Positions 25,320 to 33,282 of a stretch of 51,214 nt of DNA are shown here, in pieces; the first letter of the stretch is position 1; every line of letters begins with the position of its first letter. Made by a program: the position numbers and the translations under genes. This DNA comes from Polymorphobacter sp. (GTDB lineage Bacteria > Pseudomonadota > Alphaproteobacteria > Sphingomonadales > Sphingomonadaceae), in contig NZ_JANYGL010000161.1 in the NCBI RefSeq assembly GCF_025362435.1, forward strand, positions 1-51,214, read 5' to 3'. The notes under the pieces are model-generated. The model had not been told where the DNA came from, ran no database searches, and saw only the letters and a program-made list of their open reading frames with translations.

Positions 25320-26479
25320 TCGGCCAGCGCCGCCGAGCCGTCGTGGAGCGCGGTGCTCGCCGCAGCCTTGTCGCCGAGCACAGTGTAGGCCCGGATTAGC
25401 CTGATCCAGCCATCGGCATCCTTGGGGTTTGCCTTGAGCTTCGCCGCCAGATTATCGACCATGCCGCGAATGAACGCCTGCTGCGCCGCCGGGGGCAGCG
25501 CGCCGACCGCCGCGACATCGCCGATGCTCGGACGCCGTGCGTTCGCCGCGCCGGCAAGGACCGGCGGCGTCGCGTTCAGCCGTCCGCTCAGGTCGATCTT
25601 CGCATCGCTCGCCGCAGTCTCGACGAAGCGCCGCAGTTCGGGAGCCCATGGCGCGCCCGCGGGAGCCTCGTTCAGCAAGCGAACCCAATCATCGATCGCG
25701 CCCTTATGGTCACCCGCCTGGTCGCGAGCGAGCGCAAGGAAATAGCGGGCGCGAGCGTCGGTCGCATCGGCGGCCCGGGCATCGGTGAAGGCGGTCACTG
25801 CTGCCGGGGTGACGACGCCGTTCGCCGCATTGACCAGCGCCTCGCCGTAAGCAGAGGAATAACCGGCGCCGCGTGGATTTAGCTTGAGCGCCTTGCCATA
25901 GGCGGTGGCGGCCTCGGCGAAGCGCTGCGTCTGGAAATACGCCCAGCCGAGCATCCGCCAGCCATCGGGATCGCCCGGGGCCTTCGCCATCCGCGCCTCG
26001 AGCTGCGCGATCACCGGGCCGATATTGGGCGCCGCTGCGGAGGCCTGAGTTGCTGCGGCCTGGGGGGCTTCGATCTGTGCGATCTCCCCGGCGATGACGC
26101 GCGGCGGCGGCGGGGCAGTCAGGTCAGGGCGCCCGATCACCGCGTAAAGCGCGGTTGCGCCAAGCGCGACGACGACTGCGAGCCCGATAGCCATCCGCCC
26201 CGCCGCCGGGTCCGCGATAATCCGAACCGGCAGCGCCTGCGCGCGGTGCTCGACGAGAAGGCGGCGCTTGATCTCGGTCCGCAGTGCGTCGGCTTCGCCC
26301 GCCCCGACTTGCCCTGACGCGGCTTGCGTGCCCACCTCGTCGAGCTGGTCGCGCAGCACCGCGGTGACGGCGTCGGTTTCGCGCGCCTGCGCGTCGTAGC
26401 GCCGGACCAGCGGGATCGCGAGGCCGGCGGCGGCGAGCGCGACCATGCCGGAGAAAACCACCCACAGGACGAGCGTCAT
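25262..26479 (-). CDS. ccmI: Cytochrome c maturation protein CcmI
   Basis: CcmI is the inner-membrane chaperone that delivers apocytochrome c to the CcmF/CcmH haem-ligation complex. The 405-residue protein has an N-terminal membrane segment (about 3-25), a cytoplasmic loop with the family's RLLVEHRAQ-like region, a second membrane segment (about 95-115), and a periplasmic part with TPR-like repeats (GDPDGWRMLGWAYFQTQRF and, near the end, KDADGWIRLIRAYTVLG). It starts one base after the ccmH stop. Its 3' end runs 58 bases into the convergent polymerase gene, so the mature 3' ends overlap antisense. Confidence 0.93.
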   Translation of the reverse strand: MTLVLWVVFSGMVALAAAGLAIPLVRRYDAQARETDAVTAVLRDQLDEVGTQAASGQVGAGEADALRTEIKRRLLVEHRAQALPVRIIADPAAGRMAIGLAVVVALGATALYAVIGRPDLTAPPPPRVIAGEIAQIEAPQAAATQASAAAPNIGPVIAQLEARMAKAPGDPDGWRMLGWAYFQTQRFAEAATAYGKALKLNPRGAGYSSAYGEALVNAANGVVTPAAVTAFTDARAADATDARARYFLALARDQAGDHKGAIDDWVRLLNEAPAGAPWAPELRRFVETAASDAKIDLSGRLNATPPVLAGAANARRPSIGDVAAVGALPPAAQQAFIRGMVDNLAAKLKANPKDADGWIRLIRAYTVLGDKAAASTALHDGSAALADQPAMRATLAAAASGMGVS

Positions 26480-26938
26480 TTAGATCCGATCTTGGCGGAG
26501 AAGGGCGTCAGCCGCCGCGGCATCGGCGGCGCTGAGCGGGGCGACCGTCGCGGCGGATGCGCGGCGGCGGATATAGTAGACCACGCCCGCGCCGCCGAGG
26601 ACGACGAACGCCAGCGGCGCGAACCACAGCGCCATCGTCGCGGGTTCGAGCGGCGGCTTCAGCAGGACATAGCTGCCATAGCGGTCGACAAGATACTGCA
26701 CCGCCTGCGCGTCGGTCGCGCCAGCGACGAGGCGCTCGCGGACGATGACGCGGAGATCGTGCGCAAGCGGCGCGTCGCTGTCATCGATCGACTGGTTCTG
26801 GCAGACGACACAGCGAATGCCCGCGCTGATCGCCCGCGCCCGTGCCTCGAGCACGGGGTCCTTGAGCTGTTCCGACGGCGTCACCGCAAAACCCGGCGCG
26901 GCGATCAGCAGCGCGACGAGCGCGGCGACGATCCTCAT
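26480..26938 (-). CDS. ccmH: Cytochrome c maturation protein CcmH (CcmL type)
   Basis: CcmH is a periplasm-facing thiol oxidoreductase that keeps the apocytochrome CxxCH motif reduced for haem attachment. The 152-residue protein has a signal peptide (about 1-18), the signature IRCVVCQNQSI (C43 and C46) and a single C-terminal transmembrane segment (about 103-123). This is the short one-domain form, with the TPR part encoded separately as ccmI. Its start overlaps the 3' end of the dsbE gene by four bases, so translation is coupled. Confidence 0.95.
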   Translation of the reverse strand: MRIVAALVALLIAAPGFAVTPSEQLKDPVLEARARAISAGIRCVVCQNQSIDDSDAPLAHDLRVIVRERLVAGATDAQAVQYLVDRYGSYVLLKPPLEPATMALWFAPLAFVVLGGAGVVYYIRRRASAATVAPLSAADAAAADALLRQDRI

Positions 26939-27483
26939 GCTTCGTTTCGCAGCCGGACGAGCATCGGCTTTAGCGTCTTTTCCCAGTCGTCGGCGGTGAT
27001 CGGACCAATTTGCTTGTAGCGCACCCGGCCGTGGCCATCGACGACGAAGGTTTCAGGGACGCCGGTAACGCCGAGGTCGATTCCAGTCCGCGCACCGGGG
27101 TCGCTGGCGATGCGCGCGTAGGGATTTCCGAGTTGCGCGAGCCACGCCTTCGCCGCGTCGGGCTGGTCCTTCCAGTCGAGCCCGAACAGCGGCACGCCCT
27201 CCGCCGCGATCCGCCCGAGCATCGGATGCTCCTGCGGGCAGGCGGCGCACCACGAGGCGAAGACATTGAGCAGCTTCGGCTCGCCGCGCGCGACGGGCGA
27301 GCCGAACACCGCCGTGCCGAAGCCCGGCGACGTCGCGTCGAGCCCAGGTAAGTCGAACTGCGGCAATGGCTTGTCGATCAGGATCGACGGGATGTGCGAC
27401 GGGTCCTGTGTCAGCCCGTAGCCGAAGAAAACGATCAGCGCGCCGAACAGCGCGACCGGTAGCGCAAACAGCAGCCGCTTCAT
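26935..27483 (-). CDS. dsbE: Thiol:disulfide interchange protein DsbE/CcmG
   Basis: DsbE (CcmG) is a membrane-tethered periplasmic thioredoxin that reduces the CcmH/apocytochrome disulfide. The 182-residue protein has an N-terminal anchor (about 4-24), a thioredoxin fold with active site WCAAC (C79 and C82) preceded by LLNVFASW, and the cis-proline segment GVPETFVVDGHGRV. It is overlapped by four bases on both sides, by ccmF upstream and ccmH downstream, so the block ccmF-dsbE-ccmH is tightly coupled. Confidence 0.95.
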   Translation of the reverse strand: MKRLLFALPVALFGALIVFFGYGLTQDPSHIPSILIDKPLPQFDLPGLDATSPGFGTAVFGSPVARGEPKLLNVFASWCAACPQEHPMLGRIAAEGVPLFGLDWKDQPDAAKAWLAQLGNPYARIASDPGARTGIDLGVTGVPETFVVDGHGRVRYKQIGPITADDWEKTLKPMLVRLRNEA

Positions 27484-29447
27484 GCCGGGACCAGCCGTCC
27501 GACGTACCCGGCCGAGGCGCGCGCTGCACCGAGGCGGAAGCGGCGATCGGCGAGCGAGGCGCAGCCGCCGAGCGCCATCAACACCGCGCCGCTCCAGATC
27601 CAGCCGACGAGCGGGTGATCGTAGAGCCGGACGACGATGCCGCCGGCCTTGTCGGGCTCACCGACCGCGACGTAGGTGTTTCCGAGGATGCGCCCCTCGA
27701 TGCCTGCCTCGGTGGTCTGCGAGCGGCTGGCGGGATAGAAGCGCCGCTCTGAGGTCATCGGCCGGGTCTTCCCGTTGCGGGTGAAATCGAAGCTGGCGAT
27801 GAGCGCTTCATAGTTCGGCCCGGTCGCTTCGTGGATCGAGACGAGTGTCACCGCCTCGCGCCCGATCGTCACCGTTTGCCCCGGCCTCATGACGAGAATC
27901 TTCGACGACTGCCATGCCGTCATCGCCGAAATTCCGGCGACGAGAATGCCAAGGCCGGCGTGGGCGAGCACGAGACCATAGGTTGAGGTCGGCGTCGTCC
28001 GCACCGAACGGATGAAGCCGCCGCCCAATCGCCACCGGCGCACTAGGACCGCACACGCCCCGATCACCAACCAAACCGCGAGTGCCATACCGGACGCAGC
28101 GAGCACGTTCGCCCGCCCTAACACCGCCACCGCGACGACGAACGCGATGACGGTAGCGAGCAGCGGGCCGCGCAGCCGCCGGACGACATCGGCGAGCGCG
28201 TCGCGCTTCCACGTCAGCATCGGCCCGAAGACGACGAGGACCAGCAGCGGCGCCATGATCGGGACGAAGGTCAGCGCGTAATAGGGCGGGCCGACCGAGA
28301 TCTTGTCGGTCGACACTGCCTCCATGATCACCGGGTAGAAAGTGCCGAGGAAGACGACCGCGGTCGCCGCCATGAGGAACAGGTTGTTGAGCGTCAGCCC
28401 GGCCTCGCGGCTGACGCTGCTGAACAGCGCACCCGACTTCATCGCCGGGGCGCGCCATGCGAACAGCGCCAGCGCAGCACCGGTCGAGCCGATGATGATC
28501 GCGAGGATGAAGATGCCACGGCGAGGGTCGACCGCGAACGAGTGGACCGACGTCAGGATGCCCGAACGGACGAGGAAGGTGCCGATCAGCGACAGCGAAA
28601 AGGTCAGGATGCCGAGCAGGATCGTCCAGCTGACCAAGGCGCCGCGGCGTTCGAGGACCAGCGCCGAATGGAGCAAGGCGGTGCCCATCAGCCACGGCAT
28701 CAGCGAGGCGTTCTCGACCGGGTCCCAGAACCACCAGCCGCCCCAGCCGAGTTCGTAATATGCCCAGAAGCTGCCGAGGGCGATGCCGCACGTCAGGCAG
28801 GTCCACGCCGCAAGCACCCATGGCCGGACCCAGCGCGCCCACGCGGCGTCGACCCGGCCCTCGATCAGCGCGGCGACGGCGAAGGCGAAGGCGACCGAAA
28901 AGCCGACATAGCCGAGGTAAAGCAGCGGCGGATGGATGACGAGGCCGGGGTCCTGGAGCAGCGGATTGAGCTCGGCGCCGTCCAGCGGCGCGGGCGACAG
29001 CCGCGCGAACGGGTTCGAGGTGAACAGCAGGAAGACGATGAACGCCGTCCCGATCATCCCCTGGACCGCGAGAACGCGCGCCTGGAAGGTCGTCCGCAGG
29101 TTGTCGCCGAACAGCGCAATCGCCGCGCCGAAGATGCTCAGGATCAGCACCCACAGCAGCATCGATCCCTCGTGATTGCCCCAAGTCCCGGCAAAGCGGT
29201 AGATCAGCGGCTGGGTCGAATGCGTATGTTCGGCAACGACTTGCAGCGAGAAGTCGGTGCGGACGAAGGCGAAGGCGAGCGCGGCGAAGGCGGTCAGCAC
29301 GAACAGCGCCTGCAGTGCCGTCGCGGCGCGCCCGACCGCCATCAGCGCCGGGTCGTTCCGCGATGCGCCGATCATCGGCACGACCGACTGGGTCAATGCC
29401 AACATCAACGCGAGGATCAGCGCGAAATGTCCGATCTCGCCTGCCAT
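27480..29447 (-). CDS. ccmF: Haem lyase CcmF
   Basis: CcmF is the large polytopic core of the System I cytochrome c synthetase; it reduces holo-CcmE haem and ligates it to the apocytochrome. The 655-residue protein shows WGNHEGSMLLW, HPPLLYLGYVGFSVAFAFAV, and the tryptophan-rich WWD domain GWGGWWFWDPVENASLMPWL. A second haem-handling region contains TSVHSFAVDPRRG. About 14-15 transmembrane segments fit the family. It is the first gene of this ccm block. The usual upstream genes (ccmE, ccmC and others) are absent, with a divergent RNA methyltransferase gene only 70 bases away. Confidence 0.97.
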   Translation of the reverse strand: MAGEIGHFALILALMLALTQSVVPMIGASRNDPALMAVGRAATALQALFVLTAFAALAFAFVRTDFSLQVVAEHTHSTQPLIYRFAGTWGNHEGSMLLWVLILSIFGAAIALFGDNLRTTFQARVLAVQGMIGTAFIVFLLFTSNPFARLSPAPLDGAELNPLLQDPGLVIHPPLLYLGYVGFSVAFAFAVAALIEGRVDAAWARWVRPWVLAAWTCLTCGIALGSFWAYYELGWGGWWFWDPVENASLMPWLMGTALLHSALVLERRGALVSWTILLGILTFSLSLIGTFLVRSGILTSVHSFAVDPRRGIFILAIIIGSTGAALALFAWRAPAMKSGALFSSVSREAGLTLNNLFLMAATAVVFLGTFYPVIMEAVSTDKISVGPPYYALTFVPIMAPLLVLVVFGPMLTWKRDALADVVRRLRGPLLATVIAFVVAVAVLGRANVLAASGMALAVWLVIGACAVLVRRWRLGGGFIRSVRTTPTSTYGLVLAHAGLGILVAGISAMTAWQSSKILVMRPGQTVTIGREAVTLVSIHEATGPNYEALIASFDFTRNGKTRPMTSERRFYPASRSQTTEAGIEGRILGNTYVAVGEPDKAGGIVVRLYDHPLVGWIWSGAVLMALGGCASLADRRFRLGAARASAGYVGRLVPA

Positions 29448-29517
29448 TCAACGCCCTTCACCACGGTTTCGTTGGTATATTAGCGTTTCCGCCGCGCGAT
29501 GGTAGGGGTGCGCCACC

Positions 29518-30351
29518 ATGGTCGAGCATCTGACGAGTCCTTCGAACCCGACGCTGAAGCGATTGCGGTCGCTCCACGAGAAGAAATTCCGCCGCGCCGA
29601 CGGGCGCTTCCTCGCCGAGGGACTGCGGACCGTCGCCGAGGCGCTCGAAGCCGGGATCGTCCCCGAAGTCCTTGTCTTCGGTGCGGAATCGGCGAAGCAC
29701 CCGCTCGTCGAACGCCTGGTTGCGGCGACCGAGGGCGGCGGCGGCCACGCGATCGAGACCAATGCCGACATGCTCGGCAAGCTGACCGGGAAGGATAATC
29801 CGCAGGCCGTCGTCGGGGTGTTCCGGCAAAACCCGACGCCGCTCGCCCGGCTCGATCGCACGACGGCACAAATCTGGATTGTTTGTCAGTCGCTTAAGGA
29901 CCCCGGCAACCTCGGTACGATCCTGCGGACCGGCGATGCGGTCGGGGCGGGCGGGGTCATCCTGCTCGACGAGTCGTGCGATCCGTACAGCACCGAGGCG
30001 GTGCGGGCGTCGATGGGGGCGATCTTCACCCAGAGCCTGACGATCAGCGACGGGCCCACCTTTTTCAAGTGGTTACGGAGCGGGACGGGCGGTTTTCTGG
30101 CGGGGGCGGCGCTGGCCGGGGCGGTCGATTACCGCAGCGTCACCTACCCTGCCCCGACCTTTGTCATGATGGGCAACGAGCAGGCCGGCCTGCCGGAAAG
30201 CTATGCCGATCAATGCGATGCGCTGGTCAAATTGCCGATGCTGGGCAAGGCCGACAGCCTCAACGTCGCGGTCGCCACCGCCGTCCTGCTGTACGAAGTC
30301 CTCGGCCAGCACGGTGCATCGGCACGCGCACGGTTGCCGAACAACGCCTGA
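29518..30351 (+). CDS. TrmH/SpoU family RNA 2'-O-methyltransferase
   Basis: A 277-residue SPOUT-class methyltransferase expected to methylate ribose 2'-OH in rRNA or tRNA. The N-terminal substrate-binding domain begins with SNPTLKRLRSLHEKKFRR. The knotted SAM-binding domain carries the three SpoU motifs: KDPGNLGTILRTGDAVGAG, SMGAIFTQSL and MMGNEQAGLPESY, followed by KLPMLGKADSLNVAVATAV. This domain order fits the RlmB/TrmH-like group with an N-terminal extra domain; which RNA position it modifies cannot be told. It diverges from ccmF across 70 bases, where both promoters must lie. Confidence 0.93.
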   Translation: MVEHLTSPSNPTLKRLRSLHEKKFRRADGRFLAEGLRTVAEALEAGIVPEVLVFGAESAKHPLVERLVAATEGGGGHAIETNADMLGKLTGKDNPQAVVGVFRQNPTPLARLDRTTAQIWIVCQSLKDPGNLGTILRTGDAVGAGGVILLDESCDPYSTEAVRASMGAIFTQSLTISDGPTFFKWLRSGTGGFLAGAALAGAVDYRSVTYPAPTFVMMGNEQAGLPESYADQCDALVKLPMLGKADSLNVAVATAVLLYEVLGQHGASARARLPNNA

Positions 30352-30416
30352 ACGCCGATGATACCCTCACGCGCTCACGGCAAACGCCCGAGCGACCCGA
30401 CGAAGGACCATGACCC

Positions 30417-30668
30417 ATGACACGCATCGCATACGAGGTTGTCGAGCACGACGGCGGCTGGACGTACAAGGTCGGCGACGTCTTCACCGAAACCTACCGG
30501 ACCCACGAGGATGCGACCGCGGCGGCCAAGGCAGCGGCGACCGAGCACGGCCTGAGCGGCAACACCGAGGTCATCAGCTTCGAGGATGCCGACGGCCGCT
30601 GGCACGAAGAGACCGCGGACGGCGATGACCGACCCGAAGTCGAGGTCAAGGACTCTGGCCGGTCGTAG
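30417..30668 (+). CDS. DUF2188-like small protein
   Basis: An 83-residue acidic protein. The pattern YEVVEHDGGWTYKVGDVF, followed by an Ala-rich helix (about 29-45) and an EVISFEDADGRWHEE strand region, matches the DUF2188 family, a small beta-alpha-beta domain with no known function. The C-terminal 15 residues are charged and probably disordered. It lies 65 bases after the methyltransferase and 30 bases before the ion channel gene on the same strand. The start is supported by the family beginning at this Tyr-Glu-Val strand. Confidence 0.8.
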   Translation: MTRIAYEVVEHDGGWTYKVGDVFTETYRTHEDATAAAKAAATEHGLSGNTEVISFEDADGRWHEETADGDDRPEVEVKDSGRS

Positions 30669-30698
30669 GGCCGGTTCCGACCCCTGCCTGAGCCCGCG

Positions 30699-31592
30699 AT
30701 GCCGCGGTTCGCGAAACACGTCCGGCGGCAGCGGGTCGATCTCGGCGGCTTGATCGCGGTCAGGCACGGCGCGACGTGGGGCGCGGGCGACATCTATTAC
30801 GAGCTGATGGAGCTGACGTGGCCGGCGTTCGTCGCGGCCGCGGCGACCTTCTTCCTCCTCGTCAACCTCGGTTTCGGCGCGCTCTACGCTAGCCTGCCGG
30901 GCGCGATCAGCAATGCCGCGCCGGGATCGCTCGCCGACGGCTTTTTCTTCTCGGTCGAGACGCTGGCGACAGTCGGCTACGGCGAGATGGCACCGGCGTC
31001 GCACCTCGGCCACGCCATCGCCGTCGTCGAGATCATCACCGGCATCTTCCTCACCGCGACGATCACCGGGCTGATCTTCGCGCGCTTCGCCCGGCCCCGT
31101 GATAGCCTTGTCTTCAGCAACTGGGTGGTGGTGACGATGATCGGCGACCGGCGGGTGGCGATGCTCCGCCTTGCCGGAATGCGGTCGCGGCCGATCGCCG
31201 CTGCATCGGCGCAGTTCCAGGTGCTCGAGACCGTCGTCCTGCCGACCGGGAAGCAATACCGCCGCTTCGTCGACCTGCCGCTGCTCAACCAGCGCAACGC
31301 GATGATGGCGATCGCGTGGACGCTGGTCCATGTCATCGACGACGCCAGCCCGCTCAAGCCGATCCTCGACGACCCGGATGCCATCCTGCGGCTGTTGGTC
31401 ACGGTCAGCGGCCTCGACACCTTGCTCAGCAACCAGACCTTCGGCGCTCACATGTACACCCGCGAAGACGTGCGTCACGATCACGACTTCGTCGACATGC
31501 TCGACAATCGCGACAATGGCACGATCCATATCGACCTGACGCGGCTTCACGATACCTACTCGACCCTCACCGAAACCGCGCCGGCGGCTTGA
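30699..31592 (+). CDS. KirBac-like inward rectifier potassium channel
   Basis: A 297-residue ion channel. Two transmembrane helices (about 44-65 and 103-127) surround a pore loop with the potassium selectivity filter TVGYG (91-95). The C-terminal half (about 135-290) is the cytoplasmic immunoglobulin-like IRK domain, recognisable by FARPRDSLVFSNWVVV, where the conserved FARP segment is the Kir hallmark just after the inner helix. An amphipathic slide-helix region precedes the first membrane helix. Length is normal for KirBac proteins. It would pass potassium through the inner membrane; its gating cue is unknown. Confidence 0.92.
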   Translation: MPRFAKHVRRQRVDLGGLIAVRHGATWGAGDIYYELMELTWPAFVAAAATFFLLVNLGFGALYASLPGAISNAAPGSLADGFFFSVETLATVGYGEMAPASHLGHAIAVVEIITGIFLTATITGLIFARFARPRDSLVFSNWVVVTMIGDRRVAMLRLAGMRSRPIAAASAQFQVLETVVLPTGKQYRRFVDLPLLNQRNAMMAIAWTLVHVIDDASPLKPILDDPDAILRLLVTVSGLDTLLSNQTFGAHMYTREDVRHDHDFVDMLDNRDNGTIHIDLTRLHDTYSTLTETAPAA

Positions 31593-31647
31593 AACCTTCT
31601 CGGCGCGCGGCGGTTGGACCGGCTTAACCGCGCACGAGTCCCCAAGC

Positions 31648-32259
31648 ATGATCGATGGCAACGAAACCGGGTTTAGCCGGCGGACGTTCCTCGCCAGCGG
31701 AACGGTCGCGACGGCGGCGGTGCCACTGGCGGCACAGGCGAAAGGGCGGACGATGGATCAGGCAGCGGCAGTGAGAGCCGAAACCGGGGTGCCGATCACC
31801 CTGCGGATCAACGGCGGTAATCATCGCGTGACGGTCGACCCGCGAACGACTTTACTCGACACGCTGCGTGAACGCCTCGGCCTGACCGGGGCGAAGAAGG
31901 GTTGCGACCAGGGCCAGTGCGGCGCGTGTACGGTCCACGTCGACGGCCGCGCCACCTTGTCATGCCTGACGCTCGCAGTCGCTGCGCAGGGTCGCGACAT
32001 CACGACGATCGAGGGGTTGGCGGCGGCCGACGGCACGCTTCACCCGATGCAGGCGGCATTCGTCGACAACGACGCGTTCCAGTGCGGCTATTGCACGCCC
32101 GGCCAGATCATGTCGGCGATCGCGATCGTCCACGATGGCCACGCCAACGACGCCAACACGATCCGCGAGGCGATGTCGGGCAACCTTTGCCGCTGCGCCG
32201 CCTACCCGAACATCGTCGCCGCGATCGAGCAGGCCGCCGTCCAGATGAAGAGGGGCTGA
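31648..32259 (+). CDS. paoA: Aldehyde oxidoreductase [2Fe-2S] subunit, PaoA type
   Basis: The small iron-sulfur subunit of a periplasmic molybdenum aldehyde oxidoreductase. The 203-residue protein begins with a Tat signal, SRRTFLASG followed by a hydrophobic stretch (about 10-31), so the folded complex is exported with its cofactors. The first cluster uses C86, C91, C94 and C106 (CDQGQCGACTVH). The second uses C146 and C149 (CGYCTPGQ) with C181 and C183 (CRC). Arrangement and length match E. coli PaoA (YagT). It is four bases ahead of the FAD subunit gene, and this three-gene order is that of paoABC. Confidence 0.93.
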   Translation: MIDGNETGFSRRTFLASGTVATAAVPLAAQAKGRTMDQAAAVRAETGVPITLRINGGNHRVTVDPRTTLLDTLRERLGLTGAKKGCDQGQCGACTVHVDGRATLSCLTLAVAAQGRDITTIEGLAAADGTLHPMQAAFVDNDAFQCGYCTPGQIMSAIAIVHDGHANDANTIREAMSGNLCRCAAYPNIVAAIEQAAVQMKRG

Positions 32260-32263
32260 GCCA

Positions 32264-33280
32264 ATGCGTCCGTTCACTTATACGCTCGCTGACGATGCGC
32301 CCGCCGCCGTTCGCCAGGCCACCGTCCCCGCCGATGCCCATGTCCGTGCCCCCGTCCAGCTGATGGGTGGCGGCACGACGCTGCTCGACCTGATGAAGCT
32401 CGACGTCATGCGCCCCGATGCGGTGATCGACATCACCCCGCTGGCGACGGCGCGCTACGGCAACATCGAGGCGTCGACGACTGAACTCCGCCTCGGCGCG
32501 CTCGTCCGGATGAGCGACGCGGCGGAGGATCCGGCGGTAGTCCGCTATTATCCGGTGATCGCCCAGTCGCTCGGGCTGGCCGCGAGCCAGCAGCTGCGCA
32601 ACATGGCGCGGCTTGGCGGCAACGCCCTCCAGCGGACGCGGTGCAACTACTTCCGCGATACGAGCTACGCCCAGTGCAACAAGCGCAACCCCGGGTCGGG
32701 CTGCGCCGCAATCGACGGCTTCAACCGGCTCCACGCGGTTCTCGGCACCAGCGATCATTGCATCGCCAGCTACCCCGGCGACTTCGCGCAGGCGCTGATC
32801 GCGCTCGACGCGACGGTCGAGATCCTCAGCGCCGGTGGCGCGCGGTCGATGCGCTTCGCCGACCTCCACCGCCTGCCGGGATCAACGCCGCACATCGAGA
32901 CAAGCCTCGCCCCGGGAGAGATGATCACCGCCTACGTCATTCCTGCCGGGCCGTGGACGCGGCGCTCGACCTACACCAAGGTCCGCGACCGCGAGAGCTA
33001 TGCCTTCGCCCTCGCCAGTGCGGCGGTGGCGCTCGACATGGACGGCGCGACGGTGCGGTCGGCGCGGATCGCGCTCGGCGGGGTCGCGACGGTTCCGTGG
33101 CGCGCGACCGAGGCCGAGGCGCTGCTTTCGGGCAAGCCGCTCGATGAGACATCTGCGACCCGGGCGGCCGAAGCCGCGTTTGCCGGTGCCAAAACCCACG
33201 AACACAATGCCTACAAAGTGCCTCTCGGCAAGGCGACGCTGGTCCGCGCGCTGCTGACGGCGCAGGCTATGGAGCTCTGA
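32264..33280 (+). CDS. paoB: Aldehyde oxidoreductase FAD-binding subunit, PaoB type
   Basis: The 338-residue FAD subunit that passes electrons between the iron-sulfur subunit and the acceptor. MGGGTTLLDLMKLDVMRPD and RLGGNALQRTRC are the FAD-binding signatures of the xanthine oxidase family. The protein has the extra Cys-rich insertion found in PaoB: C127, C138 and C147 (CNYFRDTSYAQCNKRNPGSG, then C), with C166 as the likely fourth ligand of a [4Fe-4S] cluster that most family members lack. It has no signal of its own and would be exported with the Tat-bearing small subunit. It overlaps neither neighbour but is packed to within a few bases. Confidence 0.92.
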   Translation: MRPFTYTLADDAPAAVRQATVPADAHVRAPVQLMGGGTTLLDLMKLDVMRPDAVIDITPLATARYGNIEASTTELRLGALVRMSDAAEDPAVVRYYPVIAQSLGLAASQQLRNMARLGGNALQRTRCNYFRDTSYAQCNKRNPGSGCAAIDGFNRLHAVLGTSDHCIASYPGDFAQALIALDATVEILSAGGARSMRFADLHRLPGSTPHIETSLAPGEMITAYVIPAGPWTRRSTYTKVRDRESYAFALASAAVALDMDGATVRSARIALGGVATVPWRATEAEALLSGKPLDETSATRAAEAAFAGAKTHEHNAYKVPLGKATLVRALLTAQAMEL

Positions 33281-33282
33281 CG

